Below, piece by piece: positions 33,179 to 43,660 of a stretch of DNA of 64,000 bases (its first letter is position 1; each line of letters opens with the position of its first letter). A program made the position numbers and the translations under genes. The DNA comes from Jatrophihabitans sp035642535 (GTDB lineage: Bacteria; Actinomycetota; Actinomycetes; Mycobacteriales; Jatrophihabitantaceae): assembly GCA_035642535.1 (NCBI GenBank), contig DASQSE010000124.1, forward strand, positions 85,228 to 149,227, given 5' to 3'. A model generated the notes under the pieces. It saw only the letters and a program-made list of their open reading frames with translations, was not told the DNA's origin and ran no database searches.

Positions 33179-36100
33179 GTGCTCGGTCGCGCGTTCATTC
33201 GTCGAACCTGGTCCCTCGTCGCCGCGACGGCGCTGTGCCTCACCGGTCTGCTGGTGAGCGCTGCCGGCGCGTCGGCCGCGTCCGCCCCGGCGGTGAGCGC
33301 GCCGCCGGTGTGGCCGGTACCGCAGCAGCAAACCGATCGCGCCGACGGCTTCCCGATCGTGTCGACGGTCGGGCTGGTGACGGGATCGCAGACCGATCCG
33401 TCGGCGCTGAAGGTGGTGAAGCAGGTACTCATTGCCGCCGGCGTCACGCGATTCATCACCGCTACCGACACCCAGCCGATGCCCGATGCGCCGATCGATG
33501 TCTGGATCGGTGGTCCGTCGGAGAACGCCGCATCGGCCGGAGCGTTGACGGCGCTGGGCATCGCCGGCCCGGCAGGGCTGGCCGCGGACGGCTACGTACT
33601 TGGCATCGGCCGCGATTCGAACGACCAGGCGCGGATCGTGCTGTCCGGTGTCGATGCGACCGGGACGTTCTACGCGGCGCAGACGCTTCGCCAGCTGATC
33701 GTCGCCAGGTCCGGGCAGAACTGGCTGCCCGGCGTCGCGATCAGGGACTGGCCGAGCACACCCCTGCGCGGTGTCATCGAAGGTTTCTACGGGCCACCGT
33801 GGTCGACGGCCGACCGGCTTTCGCAGTTCGACTTCTATGCGGCGACGAAGCAGAACACCTACGTCTACTCGCCGAAGGACGACCCGTACCTGCGCGCGAA
33901 GTGGCGCCAGCCGTATCCCGCCGATCAGCTCGCCGTCATCAAGCAGCTCGTCGACCGGGCGACCAGTGATCATGTCCAGTTCACGTACGCACTCTCGCCC
34001 GGCCTGTCGGTCTGCTACAGCAGCGACGCCGACGAGCAGGCCCTCGTGCAGAAGTTCCAGTCGATGTGGGACATCGGCGTGCGGGCCTTCGCGATTCCGC
34101 TGGACGACATCAGCTACACGACGTGGAACTGCAGTGCCGACCAGGACAAGTGGGGCACCGGAGGCGCCGCGGCCGGCGCTGCGCAGGCATATCTGCTGAA
34201 TCGGGTGCAGCACGACTTCATCGACACGCACCCGGGCGCGGCGCGGCTCGAGATGGTGCCGACGGAGTACTACAACGTCAGCGACTCGCCGTACAAGACG
34301 GCGATCCGCGACGACCTCGATCCGAAGGTCATCGTCGAGTGGACCGGCGTGGGCGTTGTCCCTGCCACGATCACCGCCACCCAGGCGCAGCAGGCCCAGC
34401 AGGTCTTCGCGCACGACATCTTGGTGTGGGACAACTACCCCGTCAACGACTACACCACCAACCGGCTGCTGCTCGGTCCCTACACCGGCCGCGACGCGGG
34501 TATGACGCAGCACGTCGTGGGCGTGACCGCCAATCCGATGATCGAGGCGGAACCGTCGAAGATCGCCGAGTTCACGTCGGGCGCCTACCTCTGGAACAGC
34601 GGAACCTACGACGCGCACGCGGCCTGGCTGGCCGCCCTCCAATCCCTCGGCAAATCGGCGGCTCCCGCGCTGAAGGTGTTCGCCGAGAACAACTACTCCT
34701 CGATCCTCAACGCCGCGGAGTCGCCCGTCCTCACGCCGCTGATCGACGCCTTCTGGACGGCGTACGACTCGTCGGGCGACCTCGGGACTGCGGCCCGCAA
34801 GCTGCGCGACTACTTCGACGCGATGGGCGCAGCGCCCGCGCAACTGTCGCAAGGGATGGACGACCCCGCGTTCATGAGCGAAGCGGGGCCGTGGATCGAC
34901 AAGCTCGGCCTCGACGGTCGCGCCGGCCGGACGGCGGTCGACATGCTCACCGCGCAACGCGCCGGCGACGGCGCCACGGCCTGGCAGGACCGGCTCGCCT
35001 TCGAAGCGCTGCGCAAGCAACTTGCCGCGATCCCGCAGGTGGTTGCGCCCGGCGTCATGGATCCGTTCATCAGGCAGGCGGCGGACGCGAGCAACAGGTG
35101 GCTGGGTGTCAGCGGTGGCGTGACGCCGATGACGTCGATGGGTACCTACGACTCCGACGTCCCGGCCAACATGACCGACTCCGACCAGAGCACCTTCTAC
35201 TGGAGCAACGAGCCACCGAGCCCGGGCGACTACGTCGGCGTCGACCTCGGTTCGACACAGCCGATCAGCAGCGTCGACATCACGATGAGCAAGTCGACGA
35301 GCACCGACGACTACATCCACCAGGGTGTGCTCGAGTACTCCGCGGACGGCTCGTCCTGGACGACGATCTCCACGGTGGCCAACCAGACGCACGTCACTGC
35401 CACGCTGCCCGCCGACACCAGCGCGCGGTACGTGCGACTGCGGGCGACTGCGACGCAATCGAACTGGGTCGTCGTCGACGAGTTCGGCGTGACGACGGCG
35501 TCGAGTACGACGGTGACCGGCACGCCGCCGGCGGCCAGCGGCTCGACGCTCGGCGCGGCAGCGGACGGCGATGCGACCACCGCGTATGTCGCCGCAGCCG
35601 CACCCAAGCAAGGCGACAGCCTGCAGGTCGCGTTCCCGCAGCCGCGTCCGATCGACGCCGTGGCCGTGCTCCAGGATCCGTCTGCGCCCGCGAGCGGAAC
35701 CGTTCAGGTGCAGGACACAAGCGGCAACTGGCACTCGGTGGGCACGCTCGCCGGCGGCTACACGCAGTTGCCGGCCACTGACACGACAGCTTCTGCGGTG
35801 CGGATCCTATGGGCCGGTGGAGCGGTCGCACCGAAGGTGTACGAGGTCGTGCCGTGGTACGCCGATACGCCGCCCGCCGTCGTGTCGATCACGCCCGGCA
35901 CTGTCGACGTCGAGGCAGGCGGTGCCGCTGCGACCGCGACGGTGAGCCTGGCGGCGGATCGCGTCGAAGACGTCAACGGCACGCTCACCGTGACGGCTCC
36001 GACGGGATGGACCGTCCAGCCGGCGTCATCAGCGAGGACGGTGTTTCGCGGTACCGCGCAGTCGATCCCGCTGTCGATCAGCGTGCCCGCCGGGACGACG

Positions 36101-36601
36101 GCGAAGAGTTACCAGCTACCGGTCAGCTTCACCGCCTCCGGGGCGACGGTGTCCGTGACGCTGACGGTGCACGTGCATCCACGGACGAGCAGCACGAACA
36201 TTGCGACGAGCGGCACCGCGTCCGCATCGTGCGTCGAAGGCGACGGCGCGTATCCGCAGTTCGACCCGAAATACGCCGTTGACGGGGATACGACCACGCG
36301 CTGGTCCTCGTGCTACGACGACGGCGCGTGGTGGCAGGTGCAGCTCCCATCCGACGCCACGATCGGCAAGGTGGTCCTGCGCTGGGAAGCGGCGTACGGC
36401 AAGGACTACGAGATCGAAACGTCCGCCGACGGGACAAACTGGACGACCGCCGCGACGGTGACGAATGGCGACGGCGGTACCGACGTCGTGTACCTGGACG
36501 GCACGCCGACGGCGCGGTACGTCCGCATGCAGGGTGTGCACCGCGGGTCGCAGTACGGCTACTCCGTGTGGGAGTTCGAGGTCTATCCGGTGGCGAGCTG
36601 A
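33179..36601 (+). CDS. Secreted GH84 beta-N-acetylglucosaminidase, multidomain
   Basis: A 1140-residue exported glycosidase. Signal peptide is about 1-33; a GH20b/GH84 N-terminal domain spans about 40-190. The GH84 catalytic barrel starts at RGVIEGFYGPPWS (near 198), with the paired catalytic aspartates in IPLDDIS (near 308). F5/8-type sugar-binding domains lie at about 650-780 and 1005-1140, with a NEW3-like Ig domain (about 900-1000) between. It should release GlcNAc from chitinous or glycoprotein chains outside the cell. The start is GTG at 33179 with GGAGG 4 bp upstream; the DasR-like operator upstream supports GlcNAc control. Confidence 0.93.
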   Translation: MLGRAFIRRTWSLVAATALCLTGLLVSAAGASAASAPAVSAPPVWPVPQQQTDRADGFPIVSTVGLVTGSQTDPSALKVVKQVLIAAGVTRFITATDTQPMPDAPIDVWIGGPSENAASAGALTALGIAGPAGLAADGYVLGIGRDSNDQARIVLSGVDATGTFYAAQTLRQLIVARSGQNWLPGVAIRDWPSTPLRGVIEGFYGPPWSTADRLSQFDFYAATKQNTYVYSPKDDPYLRAKWRQPYPADQLAVIKQLVDRATSDHVQFTYALSPGLSVCYSSDADEQALVQKFQSMWDIGVRAFAIPLDDISYTTWNCSADQDKWGTGGAAAGAAQAYLLNRVQHDFIDTHPGAARLEMVPTEYYNVSDSPYKTAIRDDLDPKVIVEWTGVGVVPATITATQAQQAQQVFAHDILVWDNYPVNDYTTNRLLLGPYTGRDAGMTQHVVGVTANPMIEAEPSKIAEFTSGAYLWNSGTYDAHAAWLAALQSLGKSAAPALKVFAENNYSSILNAAESPVLTPLIDAFWTAYDSSGDLGTAARKLRDYFDAMGAAPAQLSQGMDDPAFMSEAGPWIDKLGLDGRAGRTAVDMLTAQRAGDGATAWQDRLAFEALRKQLAAIPQVVAPGVMDPFIRQAADASNRWLGVSGGVTPMTSMGTYDSDVPANMTDSDQSTFYWSNEPPSPGDYVGVDLGSTQPISSVDITMSKSTSTDDYIHQGVLEYSADGSSWTTISTVANQTHVTATLPADTSARYVRLRATATQSNWVVVDEFGVTTASSTTVTGTPPAASGSTLGAAADGDATTAYVAAAAPKQGDSLQVAFPQPRPIDAVAVLQDPSAPASGTVQVQDTSGNWHSVGTLAGGYTQLPATDTTASAVRILWAGGAVAPKVYEVVPWYADTPPAVVSITPGTVDVEAGGAAATATVSLAADRVEDVNGTLTVTAPTGWTVQPASSARTVFRGTAQSIPLSISVPAGTTAKSYQLPVSFTASGATVSVTLTVHVHPRTSSTNIATSGTASASCVEGDGAYPQFDPKYAVDGDTTTRWSSCYDDGAWWQVQLPSDATIGKVVLRWEAAYGKDYEIETSADGTNWTTAATVTNGDGGTDVVYLDGTPTARYVRMQGVHRGSQYGYSVWEFEVYPVAS

Positions 36602-36693
36602 CGACCTCGTGGGAACTTAGCCTCTCGCGTCGGGACCGTGCGTAGTGGTAGGCGTTCTTACGTCAGTTACTCCGCTCCGGTCCGGAGGCCTTC

Positions 36694-39402
36694 ATGCGGC
36701 GTATTGCGTCGGTACTCGCCACCCTTGCGCTGCTCATCGGCGGTCTCGCCGCACCGGCGGTCGCTCGATCTGGAGCACCGCGCGACGACTCGGGTTGCAT
36801 CACCCGCGACGCGAATGGCGTCGTGCACATCACGGCGTCTTCGCTGGAGCGTGCGCTCTACCTCAACGGTTGGGTGCATGCCCGCGACCGGCTCTTCCAG
36901 ATGGACGTCACCCGCCGCTCCGCGTCCGGCACGCTCGCCGAGTTGCTCGGCAAGCCTGCGCTCGGAGCCGACGTCCAGGCTCGCACGATCGGCTTGCGGC
37001 GCGCCGCCGAACGCACCTGGGCCGCCGCACCTGCCGATCTGCGTGCGGACCTGCAGGCGTACGCCGCCGGCGTCAACGACTACATCGACTCCCATTCGCT
37101 GCCACCGGAGTACGCCGCGCTGCACCTGACCTCCGTCGCGCCGTGGACGCCGGTGGACAGCCTCGCCGTGGGCAAGGCGATCTCCTTCGAGCTGTCCTTC
37201 GACAACGACATCCCCGCGACCCTGCAGCTGAATGCTTATGTCGCTGCGCTTGGCCCGGACCGGGGGTACGCGCTGTTCAGCCAGGACGTGATGCGTTCGC
37301 AGCCGTTCAGCAATGCCTCGACAGTGCCGGACGCGAGCGCCGCTTCGATTGCTGCGGCTGCGGCGCCGCCGCGGGTGAACGCGACCCGGCTCGCCGAATC
37401 CGCCCGGCTCGGCCGCGCCTATCTGAAGAAGATCGCCGGGCTGCCGCTGTTCGCCGGCCGGCCGCAAGACGGAACGCAGGGTTCGAACGAGTGGGCAGTC
37501 GCCGGGCAGAACACGACCACTGGCCGGCCCATCGTCGCCAACGACCCGCACCTGTCGCTGAGTGAGCCGTCGACGTTCTACCCGATCGCGCTGCGCGCGC
37601 CGGGATTGAACGTGATAGGCGAGGGCTTCGCCGGCACGCCTGGCGTGATCGTCGGCCACAACCGCGACATCGCATGGGGTGCGACCGTCAACCCGATGGA
37701 TGTCACCGACGTCTATCAGGAGAAGATCGTCCCCGATCCGACGTCGCCGAGCGGGTTGTCCACGACCTACCAGGATGCGCTCGAGCACATCGTGCCGATC
37801 CCCGAGACGTTCCGGTACAACGACGCAGGCGCGCTCGTGACCGCAACCGGTGCGGACGGCGTGCCACCGGCGACACTGATCGTGCCGCGCCGGAACAACG
37901 GGCCGATCGTGCAACTCGACCGTGCCCACCAGGCCGGGCTGAGCATCCAATACACCGGTTTCAGTCCGACATTCGAGCTCGAGACGTTCCTGCGCTGGGA
38001 TCAGGCCCGCAATCTCGACGACTTCCGGGCCGGGCTGCAGTTCTTCGACGTCGGCTCGCAGAACTGGGCGTACGCCGACCGGTTCGGCAACGTCGCGTAC
38101 TTCACCAGCGCGGAGATGCCGGTGCGGGAGGACCTGCAGGCTCGCACCGTGAACGGCCTGCCGCCATGGTTCATCCGCAACGGGCAGGGCGGCAACGAGT
38201 GGCTGCCGGTGCAGCACCCGCAACCGGGCCAGGCGATCCCGTACGAGATCTACCCCGCCGACGAGATGCCGCACGTCATCAACCCGGCCGCCGGTTGGTT
38301 CGTCAACGCCAACAACGACCCCGCTGGCACCGACCTCGACAACGACCCGCTCAACCAGCTGCGTCCGGACGGCGGCATCTACTACCTGAACCCGGGCTAC
38401 GACGGGTTCCGCGCCCGACGGATCACCGAGATGATGCGGCAGCAGTTGCGCGGCGGCCACAAGATCTCCGTCAACGACATCCAGCACATGCAGGCCGACA
38501 CCACGCTGCTCGACGCCGAGTACTTCGTCCCGTGGCTGCTGCACGCGTTCGCCGACGCGAGATCCAGCAGCGTCCCACAACTGGCAGCATTGGCCGCCGA
38601 CCCGCGCGTGGCCGAGGCGGTGCACCGGTTGGCGCGGTGGGACGACACCACGCCGACCGGGATCGAACAGGGCTACGACGCGCGCGACGTCAATGGGCAG
38701 TTGGCGGCACCGACGCCGCGCGAGATCTCGAACAGTGTCGCGGCGACGATCTACGCGGCGTGGCGGTCGCGCGCCGTCACCGGCATCGTCGACGCCCCGC
38801 TCGGCGGGCTCCCTGTGCCGGACGGCGCTGAGGCCGTCACGGCGCTGCGGCACCTGCTCGACACGTGGTCGACTGCGCACGGCGTGGGCATGTCGGGGAT
38901 CGACTTCTTTGCGGTACCCGGCCTCGCCGAGCCCGACGCGGCGCGCGACTACCACCTGCTGAGCGCGCTGGCGTCCGGGTTGGACATGCTCGCCGGCCCG
39001 GCGTTCGACGCCGCGTTCCACGGCTCGACGCGCCAGTCGGATTACCAGTGGGGGTTGCTGCACCGCATTGTCCTCGACCATCCGCTCGGCGATCCGTTCA
39101 GCGTGCCGACGGCGTTCGGGCAGTTCCCCGCACCGCTGCCCGGCCTGACCGGGATCCCGGTCGACGGCGGCTTCGAGACCGTCGATGCGGCGAGCCACGA
39201 CGTGCGCGCGTCGAGCAGCGACGGGTTCATGTTCGGCAGCGGCCCGGCGCGCCGGTTCGTCGCCACTCCGTCCGGACGGGAGATGTGGGCGGAGTCGGCG
39301 CTGCCGGGCGGGACTAGCGCGCTGCCCGACAGTCCGTGGTACCTCAACCTGCTGCGCCCCTACCTCACCGACGACTACTACACCGCTCGTCTCTCCGGGT
39401 GA
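36694..39402 (+). CDS. Penicillin acylase-family N-terminal-nucleophile hydrolase
   Basis: A 902-residue secreted precursor. Signal peptide spans about 1-25. The alpha subunit shows VHARDRLFQMDVTRRSASGTLAELLG, and the autoproteolytic site is DGTQG|SNEWAVAG with Ser264 as the new N-terminal nucleophile. Then come PIVANDPHLSL and the GFAGTPGVIVGHNRDIAWG blocks of the beta subunit. Such enzymes cleave acyl side chains from beta-lactams, acyl-homoserine lactones or lipopeptides; quorum quenching is plausible but untested. GGAGG precedes the ATG. It is followed by a strong bidirectional hairpin. Confidence 0.94.
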   Translation: MRRIASVLATLALLIGGLAAPAVARSGAPRDDSGCITRDANGVVHITASSLERALYLNGWVHARDRLFQMDVTRRSASGTLAELLGKPALGADVQARTIGLRRAAERTWAAAPADLRADLQAYAAGVNDYIDSHSLPPEYAALHLTSVAPWTPVDSLAVGKAISFELSFDNDIPATLQLNAYVAALGPDRGYALFSQDVMRSQPFSNASTVPDASAASIAAAAAPPRVNATRLAESARLGRAYLKKIAGLPLFAGRPQDGTQGSNEWAVAGQNTTTGRPIVANDPHLSLSEPSTFYPIALRAPGLNVIGEGFAGTPGVIVGHNRDIAWGATVNPMDVTDVYQEKIVPDPTSPSGLSTTYQDALEHIVPIPETFRYNDAGALVTATGADGVPPATLIVPRRNNGPIVQLDRAHQAGLSIQYTGFSPTFELETFLRWDQARNLDDFRAGLQFFDVGSQNWAYADRFGNVAYFTSAEMPVREDLQARTVNGLPPWFIRNGQGGNEWLPVQHPQPGQAIPYEIYPADEMPHVINPAAGWFVNANNDPAGTDLDNDPLNQLRPDGGIYYLNPGYDGFRARRITEMMRQQLRGGHKISVNDIQHMQADTTLLDAEYFVPWLLHAFADARSSSVPQLAALAADPRVAEAVHRLARWDDTTPTGIEQGYDARDVNGQLAAPTPREISNSVAATIYAAWRSRAVTGIVDAPLGGLPVPDGAEAVTALRHLLDTWSTAHGVGMSGIDFFAVPGLAEPDAARDYHLLSALASGLDMLAGPAFDAAFHGSTRQSDYQWGLLHRIVLDHPLGDPFSVPTAFGQFPAPLPGLTGIPVDGGFETVDAASHDVRASSSDGFMFGSGPARRFVATPSGREMWAESALPGGTSALPDSPWYLNLLRPYLTDDYYTARLSG

Positions 39403-39420
39403 GTCACCCGTACCGCTGAC

Positions 39421-39456
39421 GGGAATCGCCGCGCCGGAGTCGGCGCGGCGATTCCC
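39421..39456. terminator. Bidirectional terminator hairpin
   Basis: GGGAATCGCCGCGCC (39421-39435) pairs perfectly with 39442-39456 around a 6-nt loop, midway in the 64-bp gap between the convergent penicillin-acylase and GH3 genes. A 15-bp stem with short flanking T residues (CTGTT) on the plus side is a good rho-independent terminator for both genes. Confidence 0.88.
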
Positions 39457-39466
39457 TGTTCGTCGA

Positions 39467-41929
39467 TCAGTGGATGGTGAACGGCGCCTTCGCCGCGACC
39501 GTGTACGGCGTCGTGCTGTTCTCGTCCAACTGGACGATGTAGTCGCCCGGTTCGACGGTCGGTGGTGCTGACGCGTCGATGTCGCCCTGCGTCTCCGCCA
39601 GCGTGGAGACCGGGAAGCGCACCTGCACGGTCTTGGACGCGCCGGCGTCGAGCGTGACCCGCGTGAACCCGACCAGCCTTTGCGGCGGCACGACCACATT
39701 GCTGACAGGCTGGGCCACGTACACAGGAACGATGTCGGTGCCGCTGCGCGAGCCGGTGTTGCTGACCGTGAACGTCGCCGTCGCGGTGCCGCTGCGGGCG
39801 ACGTTCGGCGTCACCGAGAGATTCGTCGTCGTGAACGTGGTGTACGACAGGCCGTACCCGAACGGGTAGAGCGGGTTGTACGCGTGTCCCTGCCCGGATC
39901 CGGTGCCCGGCAACTGGTCGAAGAACTTCGGCTGGTCGCCGAGCGGTGACGGCGCGCTGCCGTCGAAGTCCCCGCCCGGAGCCGCGGCGTCGGACGGCCA
40001 GCTGATCGACAGCTTGCCGCTCGGGTCGACCTTGCCGAAGATCACGTCGGCGGCGGCCTGCCCGGCCTCGGTGCTGCCCTGGTAGGCCATCAGGATCCCG
40101 TTCGCCTGCTCCGCGTCCGCCCCCAGACCAACCGGACGTCCGGCGATGACGACCACGATCACCGGCTTGCCGGTGTCTTCGAGCTTCTTGATCAGCGCCT
40201 TCTGGTCAGGCGGCAGCTGGGGTGCCGGGTTGTCACCGAGCCCTTCGGCGTACGCCTTCTCGCCGACCGCGACGACGTACGCGTCGGCGGACGTGTTCGC
40301 GGCGGTGTCGCCGTCCGGCACGTAGACCGCGTTCGAATCGTCGTTCCGGACGCCTTCCTGGACCGTCGTGCCGGGCGGAATCTGGTCGGGCGGGCCCATG
40401 CAGCAGACGTGCCCGGCACCGAACACGCCCTGCCAGCTGACGCTCCACCCGCCGAGCTGGTTGGTCATCGAGTCGGCGCTCGGACCGGTGACGACGACCT
40501 TGGCGGACGAGGACAGCGGCAACGTGTTGTTCTGGTTCCGCAGCAGGGTCATCGACTCCTGGGCGGCGCTGCGCGTGGCGTCGCGGCCCGCGGTCACCGC
40601 TGCGTTGGCCGCGTTCGCGTCGACGCACGGCGTGCTCGGATCGGTGACGCACGCCTGGTCGAACAGACCCAGCTGGAACTTCAGCGTGAGGATCCGTCGC
40701 ACTGCCTCGTTGATCCGCGCCATCGAGATCGCGCCGGACTTCACGTCCTGGAGGATGCCGGTCTGCCACTGGTCAGGGCTGACCACGTACATGGCCATGT
40801 CGACGCCGGCGTTCACGGCCTTGGCAATCGCCTCTGCCGGGGTAGCGGCAACGTGGTAAGCCGTCTGCAGCGCCTGCACGTCCTGGTAGTCGCTGATCAC
40901 GACGCCCTTGAAGTGCATCTGGTTGCGCAGGATGTCGGTCAGCAGGTAGTGCGACCCGGTGGCCGGAACGCCGTTGATGGAACCGGAGTCGGCCATCACC
41001 GTGCCCGCTCCGGCGTCTATGCCGCCGGCGTAGGACGGCAGGATCACACTCTGCAGGTAGCTCAGCGGCAACAGCGCCTCGTTGCGGTCGTGGCCGTTGA
41101 CCGACTGCGAGTAGCCGGCGAAGTGCTTGACCGTTGCTGTCACATCCAGCGAACCTGCCGGACCTGGGGCCTGCATACCGTGGATGTTGGCCGCGCCCAT
41201 CGCTGCCGTCAGCGTGGGCTCCTCGCCCCAGGTCTCGTAGGTCCGGCCCCACCTGTTGTCGCGGGCAAGATCCTGGACGGGGGCGAAGTCCCAGTTCCAT
41301 CCGGTGGCGCGCAGCGCGTTCGCGGTGGCGGCGCCACCGGCTTCAGCTGACGCGGGATCCCACGTGGCGCCCATGCCGATCGACTGCGGGTACAACGGCG
41401 CCTGCCACGGGTGGCCGAAGCCGTGCACGGCGTCCACGCCGAAGATCAGCGGGATGTGCAGGCGGGAGTTCTGGATCGCGTACTTCTGGATCATGTTGTA
41501 CTCGTTGGCCCAGTCGTAGCCGGTGTTGCCGGTGCCGCCCTGGCCGGTCGTGTCCGGCGGGTTGTCCGTGCCGCCCGCGAGCACCGAGCCGGTGTGGTTG
41601 TCGACCAGCCACGTTTTCATGCAGCTCTGGTTGAGCTGGGCCCAGCCCTGGCTGCCGCATCCGTCGGAAGGCCCACTCAGGTCGTCGACGAGTTGCTGAT
41701 CCATCTGGCCGACCTTCTCGGGCAAGGTCATGGCACCGAGCAGCGCGTTCACCCGAGCTTGGATCGGCTGATGCGCATCGAGCCACGGAGCCTGGGCGGA
41801 CTTCGCAGCACTGGCGACGCCCTGGCCGATGAGGGCCGTCAGCGCCGCCGCCGCCAGCACGCCGACCGCGGCGGCGATCACCGCCGTTCTGCTCCCGCGC
41901 AGCCGGCCCTTCGAACGCGAATCGGACAT
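39467..41929 (-). CDS. Secreted GH3 beta-glucosidase-type glycoside hydrolase
   Basis: An 820-residue exported GH3 enzyme. A signal/anchor helix spans about 15-42 (TAVIAAAVGVLAAAALTALIG). The barrel domain has KHFAGYS and the nucleophile D347 in GVVISDYQDV. The alpha/beta C-domain (about 440-660) shows VTGPSADSMTNQLGGWSVSW. A fibronectin III-like domain lies at about 690-800 (PYPNGFGYG-type stretch NPLYPFGYGLSYT). It resembles beta-glucosidases/exo-glucanases rather than NagZ, since KHFxGxGxxxxDSH is absent. It probably trims extracellular beta-glucans. The gene ends at the shared hairpin. Confidence 0.93.
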   Translation of the reverse strand: MSDSRSKGRLRGSRTAVIAAAVGVLAAAALTALIGQGVASAAKSAQAPWLDAHQPIQARVNALLGAMTLPEKVGQMDQQLVDDLSGPSDGCGSQGWAQLNQSCMKTWLVDNHTGSVLAGGTDNPPDTTGQGGTGNTGYDWANEYNMIQKYAIQNSRLHIPLIFGVDAVHGFGHPWQAPLYPQSIGMGATWDPASAEAGGAATANALRATGWNWDFAPVQDLARDNRWGRTYETWGEEPTLTAAMGAANIHGMQAPGPAGSLDVTATVKHFAGYSQSVNGHDRNEALLPLSYLQSVILPSYAGGIDAGAGTVMADSGSINGVPATGSHYLLTDILRNQMHFKGVVISDYQDVQALQTAYHVAATPAEAIAKAVNAGVDMAMYVVSPDQWQTGILQDVKSGAISMARINEAVRRILTLKFQLGLFDQACVTDPSTPCVDANAANAAVTAGRDATRSAAQESMTLLRNQNNTLPLSSSAKVVVTGPSADSMTNQLGGWSVSWQGVFGAGHVCCMGPPDQIPPGTTVQEGVRNDDSNAVYVPDGDTAANTSADAYVVAVGEKAYAEGLGDNPAPQLPPDQKALIKKLEDTGKPVIVVVIAGRPVGLGADAEQANGILMAYQGSTEAGQAAADVIFGKVDPSGKLSISWPSDAAAPGGDFDGSAPSPLGDQPKFFDQLPGTGSGQGHAYNPLYPFGYGLSYTTFTTTNLSVTPNVARSGTATATFTVSNTGSRSGTDIVPVYVAQPVSNVVVPPQRLVGFTRVTLDAGASKTVQVRFPVSTLAETQGDIDASAPPTVEPGDYIVQLDENSTTPYTVAAKAPFTIH

Positions 41930-42241
41930 GACTTCGACCTCCTTGGTCTGGCTCTACCGCAGTCCCTGTCCTTCGTCGCCGAAATCGCGTTGCGGCCGCG
42001 CACCGTTCGCGCCGGGGCAGTACCGACCGGCTCCGGAGCCCCGCATGACGATCTGCACATTGACGACATCTCTTGCAAAGGCGACGAAGCTGAGCGTAGG
42101 AACGCAGCGGTCGTCCCGTCAATGTCCACTGCTCGAACAAATTGCAGGACGGACTGGGAATCCGCCGCGCCGAGTGGTGGGCGGCGCAGTCAGGACCATC
42201 GGCCGTACCGGCACCGGCACGCGAACGCGCACCATCGCCAC
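41930..42241. other. 312-bp divergent region between GH3 and tryptophanase genes
   Basis: It must hold the promoters of both flanking genes. I see no operator palindrome of the CebR type (TGGGAGCGCTCCCA) and no coding frame I believe. A short A/T-richer patch around 42060-42085 may be part of the GH3 promoter. Confidence 0.4.
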
Positions 42242-43624
42242 ATGACTTCGCCGGCCTTCCAGACGATCATCGAGCCGTTTCGCATCCACTCGGTCGAACC
42301 GCTGCGGATGACGACGTGGGAACAGCGGCAGGTTGCGCTGGCCGAGGCCGGCTTCAACCTGTTTCAGATCCACTCCGCGGACGTCCTGATCGACCTGCTC
42401 ACCGACTCGGGCACCGGCGCGATGAGCCGTGACCAGTGGGCGGCCATCCAGCGCGGGGACGAGTCGTACGCCGGCTCGCCGTCCTACTACGTGTTCCGCG
42501 ATGCGGTGCGCGAGCTGTTCCCGTTCGAGCACGTGATCCCCACGCACCAAGGACGTGCGGCCGAGAAGATCATTTTCAGCGTCCTGGGCGGACCCGGGAA
42601 GATCATCCCGAACAACACGCACTTCGACACCACCCGCGCGAACGTCGAGCACACCGGGGCCGAGGCGATCGACCTCGCGATCGCCGAAGCCAGGGATCCG
42701 CACTGCGACCACCCGTTCAAGGGCAACATGGACGTCGGCAGGCTCGACGCGTTGCTCGCTGAGCGTGCGGACGATGTTCCCGTCGTGTTCGTCACGGTCA
42801 CGAACAACAGCGGCGGCGGGCAGCCGGTCTCGCTCGCGAATCTCCGCGAGATCCGCGAGGTGTGCGACGACTACCGCAAGCCGCTGTTCCTGGACGCCTG
42901 CCGGTTCGCCGAGAACGCCTGGTTCATCCGCGAGCGCGAGGACGGCCAGGGTGATCGCGACGTCGTCGACATCGTGCGCGACATGGCCGCGTTGGCCGAC
43001 GGCATGACGATGAGCGCCAAGAAGGATCCGATGGGCAACATCGGCGGCTGGCTCGCGATGAACGACGCGGAGCTGGCAAGTAAGTGCCGCGGCGTGCTGA
43101 TCCTCACCGAGGGGTTCCCGACCTATGGCGGCCTCGCCGGCCGCGATCTCGAGGCGCTGGCGCAGGGTCTGCGCGAGGCAGTCGACCACCACTATCTGCG
43201 CTACCGCATCAGGTCGACCGGCTATCTGGGCGAAGCGCTGCAACGCGCCGGCGTGCCGGTGCTCACGCCGATCGGCGGGCATGCCGTCTACCTCGACGCG
43301 CGCGGTCTGCTGCCGCACATTCCGCCACTGCAGTATCCGGGTCAGGCGCTCGCCGTCGCGCTCTACCAGGCCGGCGGTGTCCGCAGCTGCGAGATCGGCA
43401 CCGTGATGTTCGGACGCCAGCCCGACGGCAGCGAGCGGCCGGCACCGCTCGATCTGGTCCGGCTCGCGATTCCACGCCGCACCTACACGCAGAGCCACAT
43501 CGACTACGTCATCGAGGTGTGCGAGCACGTCGCGAAGCACGCCGACGAGCTGACCGGCTTCACCATCGTCGACGAGCCGCCGCAGTTGCGGCACTTCACC
43601 TCCCGGTTCGAACCTGTCTCGTGA
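42242..43624 (+). CDS. tnaA: Tryptophanase-type beta-eliminating lyase
   Basis: A 460-residue PLP enzyme of the tryptophanase/tyrosine phenol-lyase family. It has PTHQGRAAEKIIF, the DACRFAENAWFI block with the PLP Asp, and the PLP lysine in SAKKD (K260/K261). The following sequence PMGNIGGWLAM and the VTVTNNSGGGQPVSLANLREI block are like tryptophanase. Tryptophanase splits Trp to indole, pyruvate and NH3; tyrosine phenol-lyase is the alternative. It starts at ATG 42242. The malate synthase gene is 36 bp downstream and may be co-transcribed, although the functions do not obviously join. Confidence 0.9.
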   Translation: MTSPAFQTIIEPFRIHSVEPLRMTTWEQRQVALAEAGFNLFQIHSADVLIDLLTDSGTGAMSRDQWAAIQRGDESYAGSPSYYVFRDAVRELFPFEHVIPTHQGRAAEKIIFSVLGGPGKIIPNNTHFDTTRANVEHTGAEAIDLAIAEARDPHCDHPFKGNMDVGRLDALLAERADDVPVVFVTVTNNSGGGQPVSLANLREIREVCDDYRKPLFLDACRFAENAWFIREREDGQGDRDVVDIVRDMAALADGMTMSAKKDPMGNIGGWLAMNDAELASKCRGVLILTEGFPTYGGLAGRDLEALAQGLREAVDHHYLRYRIRSTGYLGEALQRAGVPVLTPIGGHAVYLDARGLLPHIPPLQYPGQALAVALYQAGGVRSCEIGTVMFGRQPDGSERPAPLDLVRLAIPRRTYTQSHIDYVIEVCEHVAKHADELTGFTIVDEPPQLRHFTSRFEPVS

Positions 43625-43660
43625 TCTGCTAGACCAACAGGTCATGAGAAAGAGTGGACG

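Noticed and set aside
33055..33180. Start of the GH84 gene at an earlier in-frame ATG inside the CDF gene
   Set aside because: The GTG at 33179 has GGAGG and puts a signal peptide at the N-terminus; an earlier start would include the promoter and operator.
36667..39699. A 1010-codon open frame on the minus strand opposite the penicillin acylase gene
   Set aside because: High GC leaves antisense frames open. The translation is Arg/Ala/Val-rich with no domain, while the plus-strand gene is a clear family member. The same applies to 15947-18409 opposite the Mo subunit.
43625..43636. Half of a DasR-like site (CTAGACCA) before malate synthase
   Set aside because: The left half (TCTG instead of TGGT) matches at one of four positions, so it is a chance half-site.
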